A stretch of DNA of 64,000 nucleotides from Acidobacteriota bacterium (GCA_016213775.1 JACQZR010000304.1:1-64000), one strand, 5' to 3'. Shown: positions 17,870-26,715, numbered from the stretch's first letter. Notes: generated by a model from the sequence alone, not told the origin. Translations and numbers: made by a program.

Positions 17870-18619
17870 ATGTCTACACCGTTTCGATTAGATAACAAGG
17901 TCGCCGTCGTCACCGGTGGTGCGAGCGGCATTGGCGAACAGACGTGTCGCGTCTTCGCAGCCGCCGGCGCCAGCGTCGTCATCGTCGACGTCAACGAAAG
18001 CTCAGCCCAGCGGCTGGCGGCGGAACTCCCCGGCGCCCGCGCCGCCATCTGCGACATCACCAGCCCGGACGCCGTGCAGCTACTGTTCAGCACTCTGGGC
18101 CGGCTGGACATTCTCGTCAATAACGCCGGAATCGGTTTGGTCGGCAACATCGAGGAAACTTCGCTCGAGGATTTCCAGCGGCTCTTTCGCGTCAATGTCG
18201 AAGGCGTGTTCCTCATGACCAAGGCCGCCGTCCCCACGCTCATCCAATCCCACGGCGTGATCGTGAATATCAGTTCGGTGGGCGGTCTGGTTGGAGTGAA
18301 GCGCCGCCACGCGTATTGCGCCACCAAGGGCGCGGTCCTGATGATGACCCGCCAGCTCGCCGTCGATTACCCCACCGAGTTCCGTGTCAATTGCATCGCC
18401 CCTGGCACCGTGGAGACCCCTTTCGTCGAGGGGTACCTGGAAAAGTACCATAAGCATGAAAAAGAGAAGGTGAGACTGGAGTTGAACGCCCGGCAGCCGA
18501 TTGGGAGACTAGGGAAGCCGTTGGAGATCGCCCATTTGGCGCTCTATTTGGCATCGGAAGAGGCCGCATTTGTAAACGGAGCGGTGTTTAGTATTGATGG
18601 AGGTTGGACAGCAGCTTGA
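17870..18619 (+). CDS. SDR-family oxidoreductase
   Basis: 249-aa classical short-chain dehydrogenase. Cofactor motif TGGASGIG (residues about 15-22), NNAG, catalytic Ser in NISSVGG, YxxxK in YCATKGA and the C-terminal substrate loop IAPGTVETPFVEGY. Asp after beta-2 (VIVDVN) suggests NAD(H) preference. Divergent from the TonB receptor/sulfatase genes and possibly sharing the LacI-like operator, so a sugar-related substrate (for example a deoxysugar dehydrogenase) is possible. The exact substrate cannot be read from the sequence. Confidence 0.9.
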   Translation: MSTPFRLDNKVAVVTGGASGIGEQTCRVFAAAGASVVIVDVNESSAQRLAAELPGARAAICDITSPDAVQLLFSTLGRLDILVNNAGIGLVGNIEETSLEDFQRLFRVNVEGVFLMTKAAVPTLIQSHGVIVNISSVGGLVGVKRRHAYCATKGAVLMMTRQLAVDYPTEFRVNCIAPGTVETPFVEGYLEKYHKHEKEKVRLELNARQPIGRLGKPLEIAHLALYLASEEAAFVNGAVFSIDGGWTAA

Positions 18620-18726
18620 CGAGTTCTATCCTGTAGACGACAATAACGACATGGCTGCGTGGCGGAGTGTTGCCGTTGGAGCAACTGCCCTCCGCGGATT
18701 CTATTGATGGACAGAGAAGGGGAGGC

Positions 18727-20010
18727 ATGCGTTCCAGCAAACCTCAGCGCGCATTTATTGCCCTAATTGTATTCGGCCTGGTGTCAGCCCAAGCCATCCT
18801 TTCCGAGACGACTACCTCGACCTCCAGCGTAGTCAAGAAGCCGAAGAAGAAAAGCACGAAGGCGAAGACTTCGGCCAAGGCTCCCGCGACGACGAGTTCC
18901 AGAACCACGGTGCGCAAACCTGCGGTGCATAAACCTGCGGTGCATAAACCTGGTGTATCGAATTCGTTCACCAAAGGCGGCGGTGTCATCCGTCCAGCCT
19001 CCTACCGCCCCGGGCTGATCAAAGGCGGCCCCTGGCGGGAACCTACGTTCGCCGATTCCACTGACGGCGATCAGGTCGATGGCGAGGACCTGCAAGTTCG
19101 CAAGGCAGCCGTGGAAGCCCTTGGTCCCTACAACGGAACTGTCGTTGTCGCCGACCCTTACACCGGCCGCGTCCTGTCACTTGTCAACCAGAAGCTGGCA
19201 CTCAAGAGCGGCTTCCAGCCCTGCTCGACAATAAAAGTGGTTGCCGCGTTGGCGGCCCTGAGTGAAGGTGTGATCGACCGCGGCACGTCGGTTCGTTTCG
19301 GACGCCGTAGGGCTCTGACGCTCACTCAGGCGTTGGCCGTCTCCGATAATCCCTACTTCGCTATGTTGGGCGAGAAGCTCGGGTTCGATCGCGTATCCTA
19401 TTACGCCCGGTTGTTCGGGTTGGGCGAACGAGCCGGACTGGCAATCGACGGTGAGCAGCCCGGAATTCTTCCGGCGAGCATTCCTGATGGAGGCGTCGGG
19501 ATGATGACTAGTTTCGGCTCGGGCATTTCGCTCACGCCCCTGGAACTGGCATCGCTGCTTTCCTCCATCGCCAACGGCGGAACGCTTTATTACCTGCAGC
19601 ACCCCACGACCAAGGAAGAAGCCACGAACTTCATCCCACGCGTCAAACGCCGCCTCGACATTGAGAAGTGGATTCCTGAAGTTCGCCCCGGCATGATGGG
19701 GGCGGTGGAATTCGGCACTGCCCGGCGGGCCGGCGTTGATAACAGCGAGACCATTCTCGGCAAGACCGGCACCTGCACAGACGAACGCACCCCAACGCAC
19801 CTCGGCTGGTTCGGATCGTTCAATGATGTGGGCCGCAACAAGCTAGTGGTTGTTGTCCTGTTGACCGGCGGAAGGCCCGTGAATGGCCCGGTGGCCAGCG
19901 GCGTTGCCGGTGCCGTCTATCGGAGTCTCTCCAAGCAGGATTACTTCGCGCACGCCAGGCCAATCTCGCCATCCGCGCTGATGTCCACCCAGATGTGTTG
20001 CGGCCGTTAG
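18727..20010 (+). CDS. Penicillin-binding-protein-like transpeptidase
   Basis: 427-aa protein with a PBP transpeptidase domain. The active-site triad is complete: SxxK in CSTIKVV, SxN in SDNPYF and KTG in GKTGTC. The start at 18727 follows GGGGAGG; a signal or anchor helix (AFIALIVFGLVSAQAI) is followed by a Lys/Thr/Ala-rich linker and a KPAVHKPAVHKPG repeat. No PBP dimerisation domain or glycosyltransferase is present, so it is much shorter than FtsI/PbpA. It could be a divergent D,D-transpeptidase or a beta-lactam-sensor-like protein. It converges on the next gene with a single base between stop codons. Confidence 0.82.
   Translation: MRSSKPQRAFIALIVFGLVSAQAILSETTTSTSSVVKKPKKKSTKAKTSAKAPATTSSRTTVRKPAVHKPAVHKPGVSNSFTKGGGVIRPASYRPGLIKGGPWREPTFADSTDGDQVDGEDLQVRKAAVEALGPYNGTVVVADPYTGRVLSLVNQKLALKSGFQPCSTIKVVAALAALSEGVIDRGTSVRFGRRRALTLTQALAVSDNPYFAMLGEKLGFDRVSYYARLFGLGERAGLAIDGEQPGILPASIPDGGVGMMTSFGSGISLTPLELASLLSSIANGGTLYYLQHPTTKEEATNFIPRVKRRLDIEKWIPEVRPGMMGAVEFGTARRAGVDNSETILGKTGTCTDERTPTHLGWFGSFNDVGRNKLVVVVLLTGGRPVNGPVASGVAGAVYRSLSKQDYFAHARPISPSALMSTQMCCGR
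18911..18958 (+). repeat. 15-bp in-frame tandem repeat in the PBP linker
   Basis: The unit AAACCTGCGGTGCAT occurs twice in a row (18916-18930, 18931-18945), followed by a partial third copy, and encodes Lys-Pro-Ala-Val-His repeats. It lies in the basic linker between anchor and transpeptidase domain, where slippage-driven length change would be tolerated. Confidence 0.8.
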
Positions 20011-20011
20011 G

Positions 20012-21487
20012 CTAAAACAGCCGCACCGTCAGCTCGATATACCCCAACCGCGCCGAATTCCCGTTCGGAAAGATGGCCGATACCACGCTCTTACCGGCCG
20101 CGTTAGCGAAATAACCTGTCAGCGTGGTACGCGGGTTGATCCGGTAGTCGATACTCACATCCCATAACGTGGCCAGCGACTTGGCCCCGTTCGACGGTCG
20201 TCCGACATACCCAAACGACCAGGGTTGAAACGCCCCGCCGCCCAACAGCCACTGATCATTGGCGTTCGACAACCGCATCGAATGCATCTCACCATTGATC
20301 GTCACCGCTTTGTGCGGCCTCAGGATGAGAATCCCGTAGGCGTCGTCGTGGTTCATCATGTTGAACAATGGAAACCGCGCGAAAGGCCGGGGCGTCGGCA
20401 GAACCTGAAAAAACGTACCGTGCTTGTTGTCGGTGGCGCTGCGATCTCCAGTGGAATGCGAGTAGCCGCCCCGCAGCCACGGTTTCAGCTTGCCGAGGGC
20501 TTTCGGCTGGAACCCGGCCTCTACGATTCCCGCCCCAGCTCGATGCACCAGCTTGCCCCATCGGCCATGCTGCAAGGCTCCCCACAAAAGCACATCCGCG
20601 GTGCCCGCGTACGTTTGCAGAGCATGAATGTAGTGGCCGCCCCAAGTGAAAATACCAACATTCGCCAGATCCGCATTGCGCGGCGCCACTGCCCGGTTGT
20701 CGGTCTTGGCAATGTGCCGCCAGTCGTGATAGTAGAGGTTAAACAGGCGCAGTTCGCCAGCACTCTTGTCGCCTCCCAGCTTCGCACCAGTAGGCATCGC
20801 ATACGAAAGGTAAGTGAAGGCGGTCTTGGTTTGCCCCCACCCATCCACCTGGAACACACCACGCGTCGGAATCGCCCCAATTGCGGTAAGTGTGCCACCT
20901 GGCTTTGCCAGCGAATAGTGGAACCCGTCAAACGACCGGCCCACGTGCGTCCAGCCGAAGTTCCCGATCAATCGCATGTTGATGCGGGCAGTCTTCATCG
21001 CGGCCAGCGTCGCGTTCTTCGGCGTCGTTTCACTGCCATCGGCGAAATCGAACCGGCCCAGCTTCAGCGACTGCCCCTTGATGCCGTTAATATCCTTGAG
21101 CCGCAGGTAAGCCTGCCGTGGAAAAATCATCGCCGCGTTGGTCTGGCGCTTGTTCGCGGACCAGTAGTTGCCGCCAACGCCGAGAAAGCTCAATGGCGCT
21201 GCGAGTTGGGAATTGTCCGGCATGCCCAGCAGAAACGGGACGTTCATTTCGATGAGCCATTCCGCTCGATGGAACTGCTGGCTGAACTGAAACCGCGCAT
21301 AAGAACCAAGAAACGAATAGGTGTCGTTTCCGCCCGGTGTAGAGAACCATTGCCAGTTCTCCAACCGGGTCCGCAGCATGCCTTGCACCTGGAATTTGTG
21401 TTTGTTCGGTGCAGTGTCGGCAGCCGCCTCCTCTGCTCGAACGGGGATAAGTGACAGCAGCAGGATCGAAAAAGTAGCGAGTCTCAT
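20012..21487 (-). CDS. Alginate-export-like outer membrane porin
   Basis: 491-aa protein with signal peptide MRLATFSILLLSLIPVRA and a beta-barrel-type pattern of alternating residues throughout (MLRTRLENWQWF, QSLKLGRFDF, YIELTVRLF at the C-terminus with terminal Phe). The overall layout matches the alginate export (AlgE-like) family of 16-18-strand porins found in many non-alginate producers. Downstream neighbour on this strand is none; it converges on the PBP-like gene. Substrate unknown. Confidence 0.7.
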   Translation of the reverse strand: MRLATFSILLLSLIPVRAEEAAADTAPNKHKFQVQGMLRTRLENWQWFSTPGGNDTYSFLGSYARFQFSQQFHRAEWLIEMNVPFLLGMPDNSQLAAPLSFLGVGGNYWSANKRQTNAAMIFPRQAYLRLKDINGIKGQSLKLGRFDFADGSETTPKNATLAAMKTARINMRLIGNFGWTHVGRSFDGFHYSLAKPGGTLTAIGAIPTRGVFQVDGWGQTKTAFTYLSYAMPTGAKLGGDKSAGELRLFNLYYHDWRHIAKTDNRAVAPRNADLANVGIFTWGGHYIHALQTYAGTADVLLWGALQHGRWGKLVHRAGAGIVEAGFQPKALGKLKPWLRGGYSHSTGDRSATDNKHGTFFQVLPTPRPFARFPLFNMMNHDDAYGILILRPHKAVTINGEMHSMRLSNANDQWLLGGGAFQPWSFGYVGRPSNGAKSLATLWDVSIDYRINPRTTLTGYFANAAGKSVVSAIFPNGNSARLGYIELTVRLF

Positions 21488-21533
21488 CTAATTGAGCATA
21501 ACCCGCTACTCCGGCGGTCTTCGGTGACAAATG

Positions 21534-21977
21534 TCACTGCTGATGCAGCGTAGGCCAGTTCTTGTCCGCGTCCGCGATCCACTTCCCGCGGTCCTGCTCC
21601 CACTTTTGCTGCACACTCTTGTTGTAGTTGAGATAGAGCTTGCCGTCGACAATCCGCCATGCCTCCGGATCGGTATCCGCGGTATAGTTATGCCCTACCG
21701 CCCAGGCGCAATAGCCGCCGTACTGTGGAGCGTACTTTGCAGGCTCGGCCGAAAACTGGTCACGATGCGCCGCCGAAGCAAACTGCCACTTCGCGCCCAT
21801 CCAATCGAAGCTGAACTGCGGGGAGCCTTTCACCGGCTTGGACTCAGTGAAGTACGCCACCACGTCATAGCCCTTCACGGCGACGCCCATTCGATTCGCA
21901 TTCACCGGCTTCACCGGGTCCTTCGCAATGCCTGCCGCACAAGCCCACGCAACCAAAAAGAAGATTCGTCTGTTCAT
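21534..21977 (-). CDS. YHS-domain secreted protein
   Basis: 147-aa protein with a signal peptide (RRIFFLVAWACAAGIA) and one YHS domain (about 30-100; GVAVKGYDVVAYFTESKPVKG, FASAAHRDQF, YAPQYGGYCAWAVG). YHS domains bind metals, often copper, or accompany metal enzymes. It is separated from the porin gene by 46 nt on the same strand and may be expressed upstream of it. Confidence 0.85.
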   Translation of the reverse strand: MNRRIFFLVAWACAAGIAKDPVKPVNANRMGVAVKGYDVVAYFTESKPVKGSPQFSFDWMGAKWQFASAAHRDQFSAEPAKYAPQYGGYCAWAVGHNYTADTDPEAWRIVDGKLYLNYNKSVQQKWEQDRGKWIADADKNWPTLHQQ

Positions 21978-22091
21978 GCTTCCTGGATGCCGCCTGCCCT
22001 CCAGGGAATTCCCCTAAAACCGGGAATATCCTGTCCCCGGAAGAGCATTTCAAGAGCGGGGAAGAAGGACGGGCCGGAAAGACCCCACTTC

Positions 22092-22343
22092 ATGAAAGTT
22101 CAATCCATACAGATATCGGAGTGCCACCGGGCCAAAGCTCTTGCCGGGGCTCTCATCGATGGAGAGTTGCAGCCTGAGACGGCGTTGGCGCTGGAACGCC
22201 ACATGGGCGGCTGCGGCAGTTGCCGCCAGTTTCTCGCGGAGGTGGCGCGGCTAAAACTCCTGGTCCGCGCCGCTGTCCGCCGGTGCTCGCCTCCCCGGGG
22301 AATGAAAGGACGCATTCGTGCTCGCCTCGCGGCAGGTGCGTAA
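22092..22343 (+). CDS. Small zinc-finger anti-sigma-factor-like protein
   Basis: 83-aa protein with the ZAS signature H-x3-C-x2-C (ERHMGGCGSCRQF, about residues 36-48) preceded by a helix (AKALAGALIDGELQPET), as in the N-terminal domain of anti-sigma factors. There is no transmembrane helix and no sigma factor gene beside it, so it is either a soluble mini anti-sigma factor or a stand-alone zinc-finger protein. The C-terminus is Arg-rich (MKGRIRARLAAGA). Confidence 0.65.
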   Translation: MKVQSIQISECHRAKALAGALIDGELQPETALALERHMGGCGSCRQFLAEVARLKLLVRAAVRRCSPPRGMKGRIRARLAAGA

Positions 22344-22352
22344 ACTGATTGC

Positions 22353-23036
22353 ATGATGCAAAAAGTGGTTGTCATCTTCGGCGCAAACGGCGGACTGGGA
22401 AAAGCCGTCACTAGCGCGTTTCTCTCAACCGAAGCGGTGGTGGTGGGCGTCTCTCGTGATATCTCGCAAGCCGAGTTCAGTGAGACCAACTTCCACGCTC
22501 GCCCGGCGGACCTCGGCACGGCGGAGGCTGCGCGGTCGCTGGTGGACGGCGTCGTTTCCCAGTTCGGCCGTATCGACGTGGTGGTGAATCTCGTGGGCGC
22601 CTTTGAAATGGGCAAGCCCGTGGAATCCGCCGACGCCTGGGAGAAGATGCTTACCCTCAACTTCCGCGTGGCCCTGTACGTCTTCTCCGCAGCCTTGCCC
22701 CACATGAAACGGCAAGGTGCGGGGCGGCTCATCGGCATCGGCAGCAAGACCGCTGTGGAACCCGCCGCCCTCATGGGGCCCTACAACGTTTCAAAGGCGG
22801 CCCTGGTGAGTCTCGTGCGCACCATCGCTCGTGAAAACAAGAACAGCGGGATTACCGCCAATGTCGTGCTGCCTGGAACCATGGATACTCCGGCGAATCG
22901 CACGGCAATGCCGGATGCCGATCCTAAGCGTTGGGTGCAGCCGGCCGATGTAGCGCAGCTCCTCCTGTACCTTGCGAGCGATGCTGCTGGACCAATGACA
23001 GGCGCGGTGATCCCGCTATTGGGGGCCGACTCATGA
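22353..23036 (+). CDS. SDR-family oxidoreductase
   Basis: 227-aa short-chain dehydrogenase. Cofactor-binding GANGGLG, catalytic Ser in IGIGSKTA, YxxxK in YNVSKAA and the C-terminal VVLPGTMDTPANR loop. First gene of a tight five-gene run (SDR, two tiny membrane proteins, ferric-reductase/Rieske fusion, conserved-Cys protein) joined by ATGA overlaps. It begins 9 nt after the zinc-finger gene. Substrate unknown. Confidence 0.9.
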   Translation: MMQKVVVIFGANGGLGKAVTSAFLSTEAVVVGVSRDISQAEFSETNFHARPADLGTAEAARSLVDGVVSQFGRIDVVVNLVGAFEMGKPVESADAWEKMLTLNFRVALYVFSAALPHMKRQGAGRLIGIGSKTAVEPAALMGPYNVSKAALVSLVRTIARENKNSGITANVVLPGTMDTPANRTAMPDADPKRWVQPADVAQLLLYLASDAAGPMTGAVIPLLGADS

Positions 23037-23224
23037 TCTTCGTTGCCGCATACGCGATCATCGGAGCTGTATTCGCCGTGGCGTTCCTTATCGGCGGTGT
23101 CAACCGTCTCGACCCAGCGGCCAAAGCGTCGGGGCTCGCCTTTCGCGTGATCGTCTTCCCCGGCTGTGTGGCGTTGTGGCCGCTGCTCGCAGTCAAGTGG
23201 CTGCGTGGCGAGGTGATCAAATGA
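23033..23224 (+). CDS. Small membrane protein (63 aa)
   Basis: 63-aa protein with two predicted membrane helices (IFVAAYAIIGAVFAVAFLIGG and FRVIVFPGCVALWPLLAV) separated by a short polar loop (NRLDPAAKAS). Its ATG overlaps the SDR stop and its own stop overlaps the next ATG, so translation is coupled on both sides. I do not recognise a family. The position beside a membrane Rieske protein suggests a subunit of a redox complex. Confidence 0.75.
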   Translation: MIFVAAYAIIGAVFAVAFLIGGVNRLDPAAKASGLAFRVIVFPGCVALWPLLAVKWLRGEVIK

Positions 23225-23322
23225 CACGGCCGCTGCGTCAGTGGCACCGCCGCGTCTGGATCGTCCTCTCCGTCCTGCTGCCGTTACTGTTCGCCGCCGC
23301 GCTTTGGGTACGGGAATCATGA
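23221..23322 (+). CDS. Tiny single-pass membrane protein (33 aa)
   Basis: 33-aa ORF with a basic N-terminus (TRPLRQWHRRVW) and one membrane helix (IVLSVLLPLLFAAALWV). It sits exactly between ATGA overlaps at 23221-23224 and 23319-23322, with no spare bases. That phasing supports a real gene despite its size, which most gene callers would miss. Likely an accessory subunit of the membrane redox protein that follows. Confidence 0.65.
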   Translation: MTRPLRQWHRRVWIVLSVLLPLLFAAALWVRES

Positions 23323-24314
23323 GCGTTCAATATCAGGCCGTCCAGTGGAACCCGCAGAAGAAGGCTTATGATCTCACCTTGCTCGCCTGCGTTGTGTTGT
23401 ACCTCGGATTGTTCGTTGGAGTGGGCGCTGTAATCCATCCGAACGCCACAGCGGAGACTCTGTTGATTCGCGGCCTCGGCACAGGCGCGTTCCTACTGCT
23501 CCATGTGATCCTCTCCATTGGGCCGTTGTGCCGGCTGGATACGCGCTTTCTGCCACTGCTGTACAACCGGCGCCATCTCGGCGTCACGATGTTCTTACTC
23601 GCGCTGGCCCACGGCGCGTTTTCGCTCATCCAGTTTCACGCGCTCGGCAACGTCAATCCGCTGGAGAGTCTGTTCACCAGCAATACCCGCTACGACAGCC
23701 TGGCGCAGTTCCCATTCCAGCAGCTCGGCTTCTTCGCGCTGCTGATTCTCTTTTTGATGGCCGCCACGAGTCATGATTTCTGGCTGCGAATCCTCGGCGC
23801 GCAGGTATGGAAGCGCCTGCACATGATCGTCTACGCAGTCTACGCGCTGCTGTTGGCGCACGTGTCCCTTGGGGCACTCCAATCGGAGAAGAGCCTACTT
23901 CTGGCCCTCGTGATGGGCGCGGGGTTGGTGGTTATCTGCGGCCTGCATGTGGCTGCCGCTCTGCACGAACAACCGGTGGATTCGCCGCGCGGCGCCGGCG
24001 AGGAGTTTGTCGCTGTAGCCCGCTTCGATTCCATCCCCGACAAGCGCGCCATCGTCATCACTCTGGGTAATGAGCGAGTCGCCGTGTTCCGCCACGACAA
24101 CAAGGTATCGGCGCTGTCGAACGTTTGCAGGCATCAAGGCGGCCCGCTTGGCGAAGGCCGCATTGTTGACGGTTGCATCACCTGTCCGTGGCATGGCTAT
24201 CAATACCTCCCCGGGACCGGTGCATCCCCGCCGCCGTTCACAGAGAAGGTGGCCACGTTCGCCACCAAGGTTGTCGACGGCCAGGTCTACGTTTGCCCGC
24301 GAGCCAAATCATGA
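23319..24314 (+). CDS. Ferric-reductase-like membrane domain fused to Rieske [2Fe-2S] domain
   Basis: 331-aa fusion. Residues 1-225 form about six membrane helices with conserved His (LLHVILSIGPLCRLD, LALAHGAFSL, LHMIVYAVYALLLAHVSLG), as in b-type haem ferric-reductase/YedZ-like domains. Residues 230-331 are a Rieske domain with ligands Cys270-x-His272 (CRHQGG) and Cys289-x2-His292 (CPWHGY). The architecture implies electron transfer between haem in the membrane and a soluble Fe-S centre. It is coupled to the flanking genes by ATGA overlaps. Electron donor and acceptor unknown. Confidence 0.88.
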   Translation: MSVQYQAVQWNPQKKAYDLTLLACVVLYLGLFVGVGAVIHPNATAETLLIRGLGTGAFLLLHVILSIGPLCRLDTRFLPLLYNRRHLGVTMFLLALAHGAFSLIQFHALGNVNPLESLFTSNTRYDSLAQFPFQQLGFFALLILFLMAATSHDFWLRILGAQVWKRLHMIVYAVYALLLAHVSLGALQSEKSLLLALVMGAGLVVICGLHVAAALHEQPVDSPRGAGEEFVAVARFDSIPDKRAIVITLGNERVAVFRHDNKVSALSNVCRHQGGPLGEGRIVDGCITCPWHGYQYLPGTGASPPPFTEKVATFATKVVDGQVYVCPRAKS

Positions 24315-24994
24315 AGCACGACGAATTCTACATTGGCTACCTGCCGAAGGCGCCTGGGACGCTGTCCGGATTTCTGCGGCGGACGGTGATCACTCTGGCG
24401 GCCGCTGCCTCGGTCATCGCGTTGCTGCTCGTACTGGGACAGGCACCGTTTCCAACCGCCACCTTCGAGTTCGGCGACTTCAAACCCTGGGAAGGTACCC
24501 TAATTCGCGCCGGAGGGGTCCCGGTTCTGCTGACGGCATCCTCAAGCATGCCCGTGCTCCTGGTTGCTCCAGGCAAACACGGTTTTACCGAAGGCGCCCA
24601 CGGCCGGCGAGTGAGGATCGAAGGTTCGCGCATCACTCGCGACGGCCTCACCATGCTGGAAGTGAAGCCGCAATCGCTCCAAGCCATCGGTGAGGGCCAA
24701 GCCCTGGCGCGAACGGAACCCGTCATGGCCACGTTGTACGGCGAGATCGCCGACAGCAAGTGCTACCTCGGTGTAATGAACCCAGGTCAGGGCAAGGTCC
24801 ACCGCGACTGCGCCGTCCGCTGCATCAGCGGTGGAGTGCCTCCTTTGCTGATCGCCAGCGATGGACGCCGGGTGGTCCTCCTCAACACCGGCGACATTCG
24901 CGATTACATCGGGCAACAGGTGAAGCTCGACGGCAGACTCTCACAATGGGGCGACATGTGGGTGATGGACGAGGTCAGAACTTCGTATAAATAA
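24311..24994 (+). CDS. Membrane-anchored conserved-Cys protein of the Rieske cluster
   Basis: 227-aa protein with one N-terminal membrane helix (VITLAAAASVIALLLVLG) and an extracytoplasmic part. A first beta-rich segment (FEFGDFKPWEGTLIRAGG) precedes a conserved-looking region with three Cys: SKCYLGVMNPG, then HRDCAVRCISGGVPP (CxxxC), near residues 150-180. No named family is recognised. The Cys and His could bind a metal or redox centre. It is the last gene of the redox cluster and overlaps the convergent MBOAT gene by 20 bp at its 3' end. Confidence 0.75.
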   Translation: MKHDEFYIGYLPKAPGTLSGFLRRTVITLAAAASVIALLLVLGQAPFPTATFEFGDFKPWEGTLIRAGGVPVLLTASSSMPVLLVAPGKHGFTEGAHGRRVRIEGSRITRDGLTMLEVKPQSLQAIGEGQALARTEPVMATLYGEIADSKCYLGVMNPGQGKVHRDCAVRCISGGVPPLLIASDGRRVVLLNTGDIRDYIGQQVKLDGRLSQWGDMWVMDEVRTSYK

Positions 24995-26381
24995 ATGGCG
25001 CCGCGCCGGTCGCCGCCACATAGTGAATCGCCAGCAGGAGCAACGCCAAGGCCGCCGCCTGCACATAGCTCGGCGCTTTTACAAAGATCGCATCGCACTT
25101 CTTGTACCAGCCATCCGGGATGTAGTGCGCCACCGCCGCGATCGCCATGATAATCGCCACCGGCACGGAGACATTCGCCAGCGACGCGCTCAACGAGGCG
25201 ATACGCGCCAGAATCGCCCAGGCATTCTCCAGACTCGATGCCCGGAAGAAAACCCACGCCAGGCACACAAACTGAACCGTGAGAGTGATGCGCAGCAGGC
25301 GCGCCCACCACGCCGGATTCGGTTTCGGATTGCCGCGCCATGTCTGCCAGGCACGCACAAACGCCAGCGCCAGGCCGTGCAGAAGCCCCCAGATCACAAA
25401 CGTCCAGCTCGGGCCATGCCACAGCCCGCCAATCACCATCGTGATCACCAGGTTCGTGTACGTGAAGATTCTCCATTTCGAACGTAGCCCCGGCAGCGAG
25501 AAGTAGAGGTAGTCGCGCAGCCAGTTGGATAGCGTGATGTGCCAGCGCCGCCAGAAGTCGGTGACGTTCTCCGCCGCGTACGGCATCTTGAAGTTCGCCG
25601 GCAGCTTGATCCCCAGCAGCAGCGCCGACCCGATCGCGATGTCCGTGTACCCGGAGAAGTCGTAGTAAAGCTGCAGCGCGTAGGCATACACGGCCAACAG
25701 CACCTCCAGCCCCGTATACAGGTTCGGAAAATCGAAGACGCGGTTCACCAGATTGCCCGCCAGATAATCCGCGATCAGCATCTTCTTCATCAGCCCCATG
25801 CCGATGAGGAACACGGCACGCCCCCCCGGCTCCGCTTCCAACGCCTTCGGTTTCTCCAACTGGGGCAGCAGCGTCGCCACACGTGTGATCGGCCCCGCGA
25901 GCGTCGTGGGGAAGAAGCTCACTGCGCTCAGGTAGGCCAGATAGCTCCTTGTGGCCTTTGCGTCCTTGCGGTAAATGTCCAGAGTGTAGGTGAGCGATTG
26001 GAAGCAGTAGAAGGAGATGCCGAGCGGAAAGCTCCAGTGCCATGCCGGCTTCTCCACTCCCGCCACCTGCGCGTAGTTCTCCAGCAGAAACGGCATGTAC
26101 TTCAACGTCGCCAGCAGGCCGGTATTCAGCAGCACACTCACGCCCACCAGTAGCTTTCTCACCCACGGCTTCTTCGACGCCTCAATGCCGCATCCGATCG
26201 CAAAATCACATGTCGACGAAGCCGGAATCAGGAACAGGTAGAACAGATCCCATTTGGCGTAGAAGAAGTAGTTGGCGAAGAGGATCACCGTCAGCGCCAA
26301 CGCGCGGTTCTTCGCAACCGGCCAGTACAGGAAGAAAATGGCTATCAGGAAAATGAAGTACGCCGAGGACGACAACAACAT
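24975..26381 (-). CDS. MBOAT-family O-acyltransferase
   Basis: Polytopic membrane acyltransferase (about 468 aa) of the DltB/AlgI type. The catalytic motifs are DFWRRWHITLSNWLRDY and, after about 40 residues, GGLWHGPSWTF with the second His. The start at 26381 puts the first helix (FIFLIAIFFLYW) at the N-terminus; an in-frame ATG at 26441 would add a 20-residue polar leader. Such proteins acylate exopolysaccharide, lipid or glycan with help of an SGNH/AlgJ-like partner, which is not found nearby. Its 3' end overlaps the convergent redox-cluster gene by 20 bp. Confidence 0.9.
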   Translation of the reverse strand: MLLSSSAYFIFLIAIFFLYWPVAKNRALALTVILFANYFFYAKWDLFYLFLIPASSTCDFAIGCGIEASKKPWVRKLLVGVSVLLNTGLLATLKYMPFLLENYAQVAGVEKPAWHWSFPLGISFYCFQSLTYTLDIYRKDAKATRSYLAYLSAVSFFPTTLAGPITRVATLLPQLEKPKALEAEPGGRAVFLIGMGLMKKMLIADYLAGNLVNRVFDFPNLYTGLEVLLAVYAYALQLYYDFSGYTDIAIGSALLLGIKLPANFKMPYAAENVTDFWRRWHITLSNWLRDYLYFSLPGLRSKWRIFTYTNLVITMVIGGLWHGPSWTFVIWGLLHGLALAFVRAWQTWRGNPKPNPAWWARLLRITLTVQFVCLAWVFFRASSLENAWAILARIASLSASLANVSVPVAIIMAIAAVAHYIPDGWYKKCDAIFVKAPSYVQAAALALLLLAIHYVAATGAAPFIYTKF

Positions 26382-26715
26382 GTGGGGAAAGGTAATTATA
26401 GCGTTCCTGGCTACCGCTGAACTGGGAGTATCGTGAAGCATTTCAACGCTGTCGGGCCGATGCAGCCGGAATGTCAGTACTCGGACTCCTCACTCGCCAG
26501 ATTGAATTGTCCCGACATCCAAGCCCGGCTCCTGTCCCGAGATAGTTTTGTCCTTCGTGCGCCAATGACCATCTGGTGCATGTGGGTTTGCAGGCGCACG
26601 ATGAGCATTGGAATTCTCGTGGAAGTGCCCGCGTGACAACTCGCCGCCGCTTCAGTAATCCCGGTTCCAGGCCTCTCTGCCGCCCCGAGAAATCCGCTGT
26701 AGAGTTCGCCGAGGA

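Noticed and set aside
17776-18327. Upstream extension of the receptor frame
   Set aside because: It would run antisense through the SDR gene. The ATG at 17775 has a good ribosome-binding site and signal peptide, so the extension is not used.
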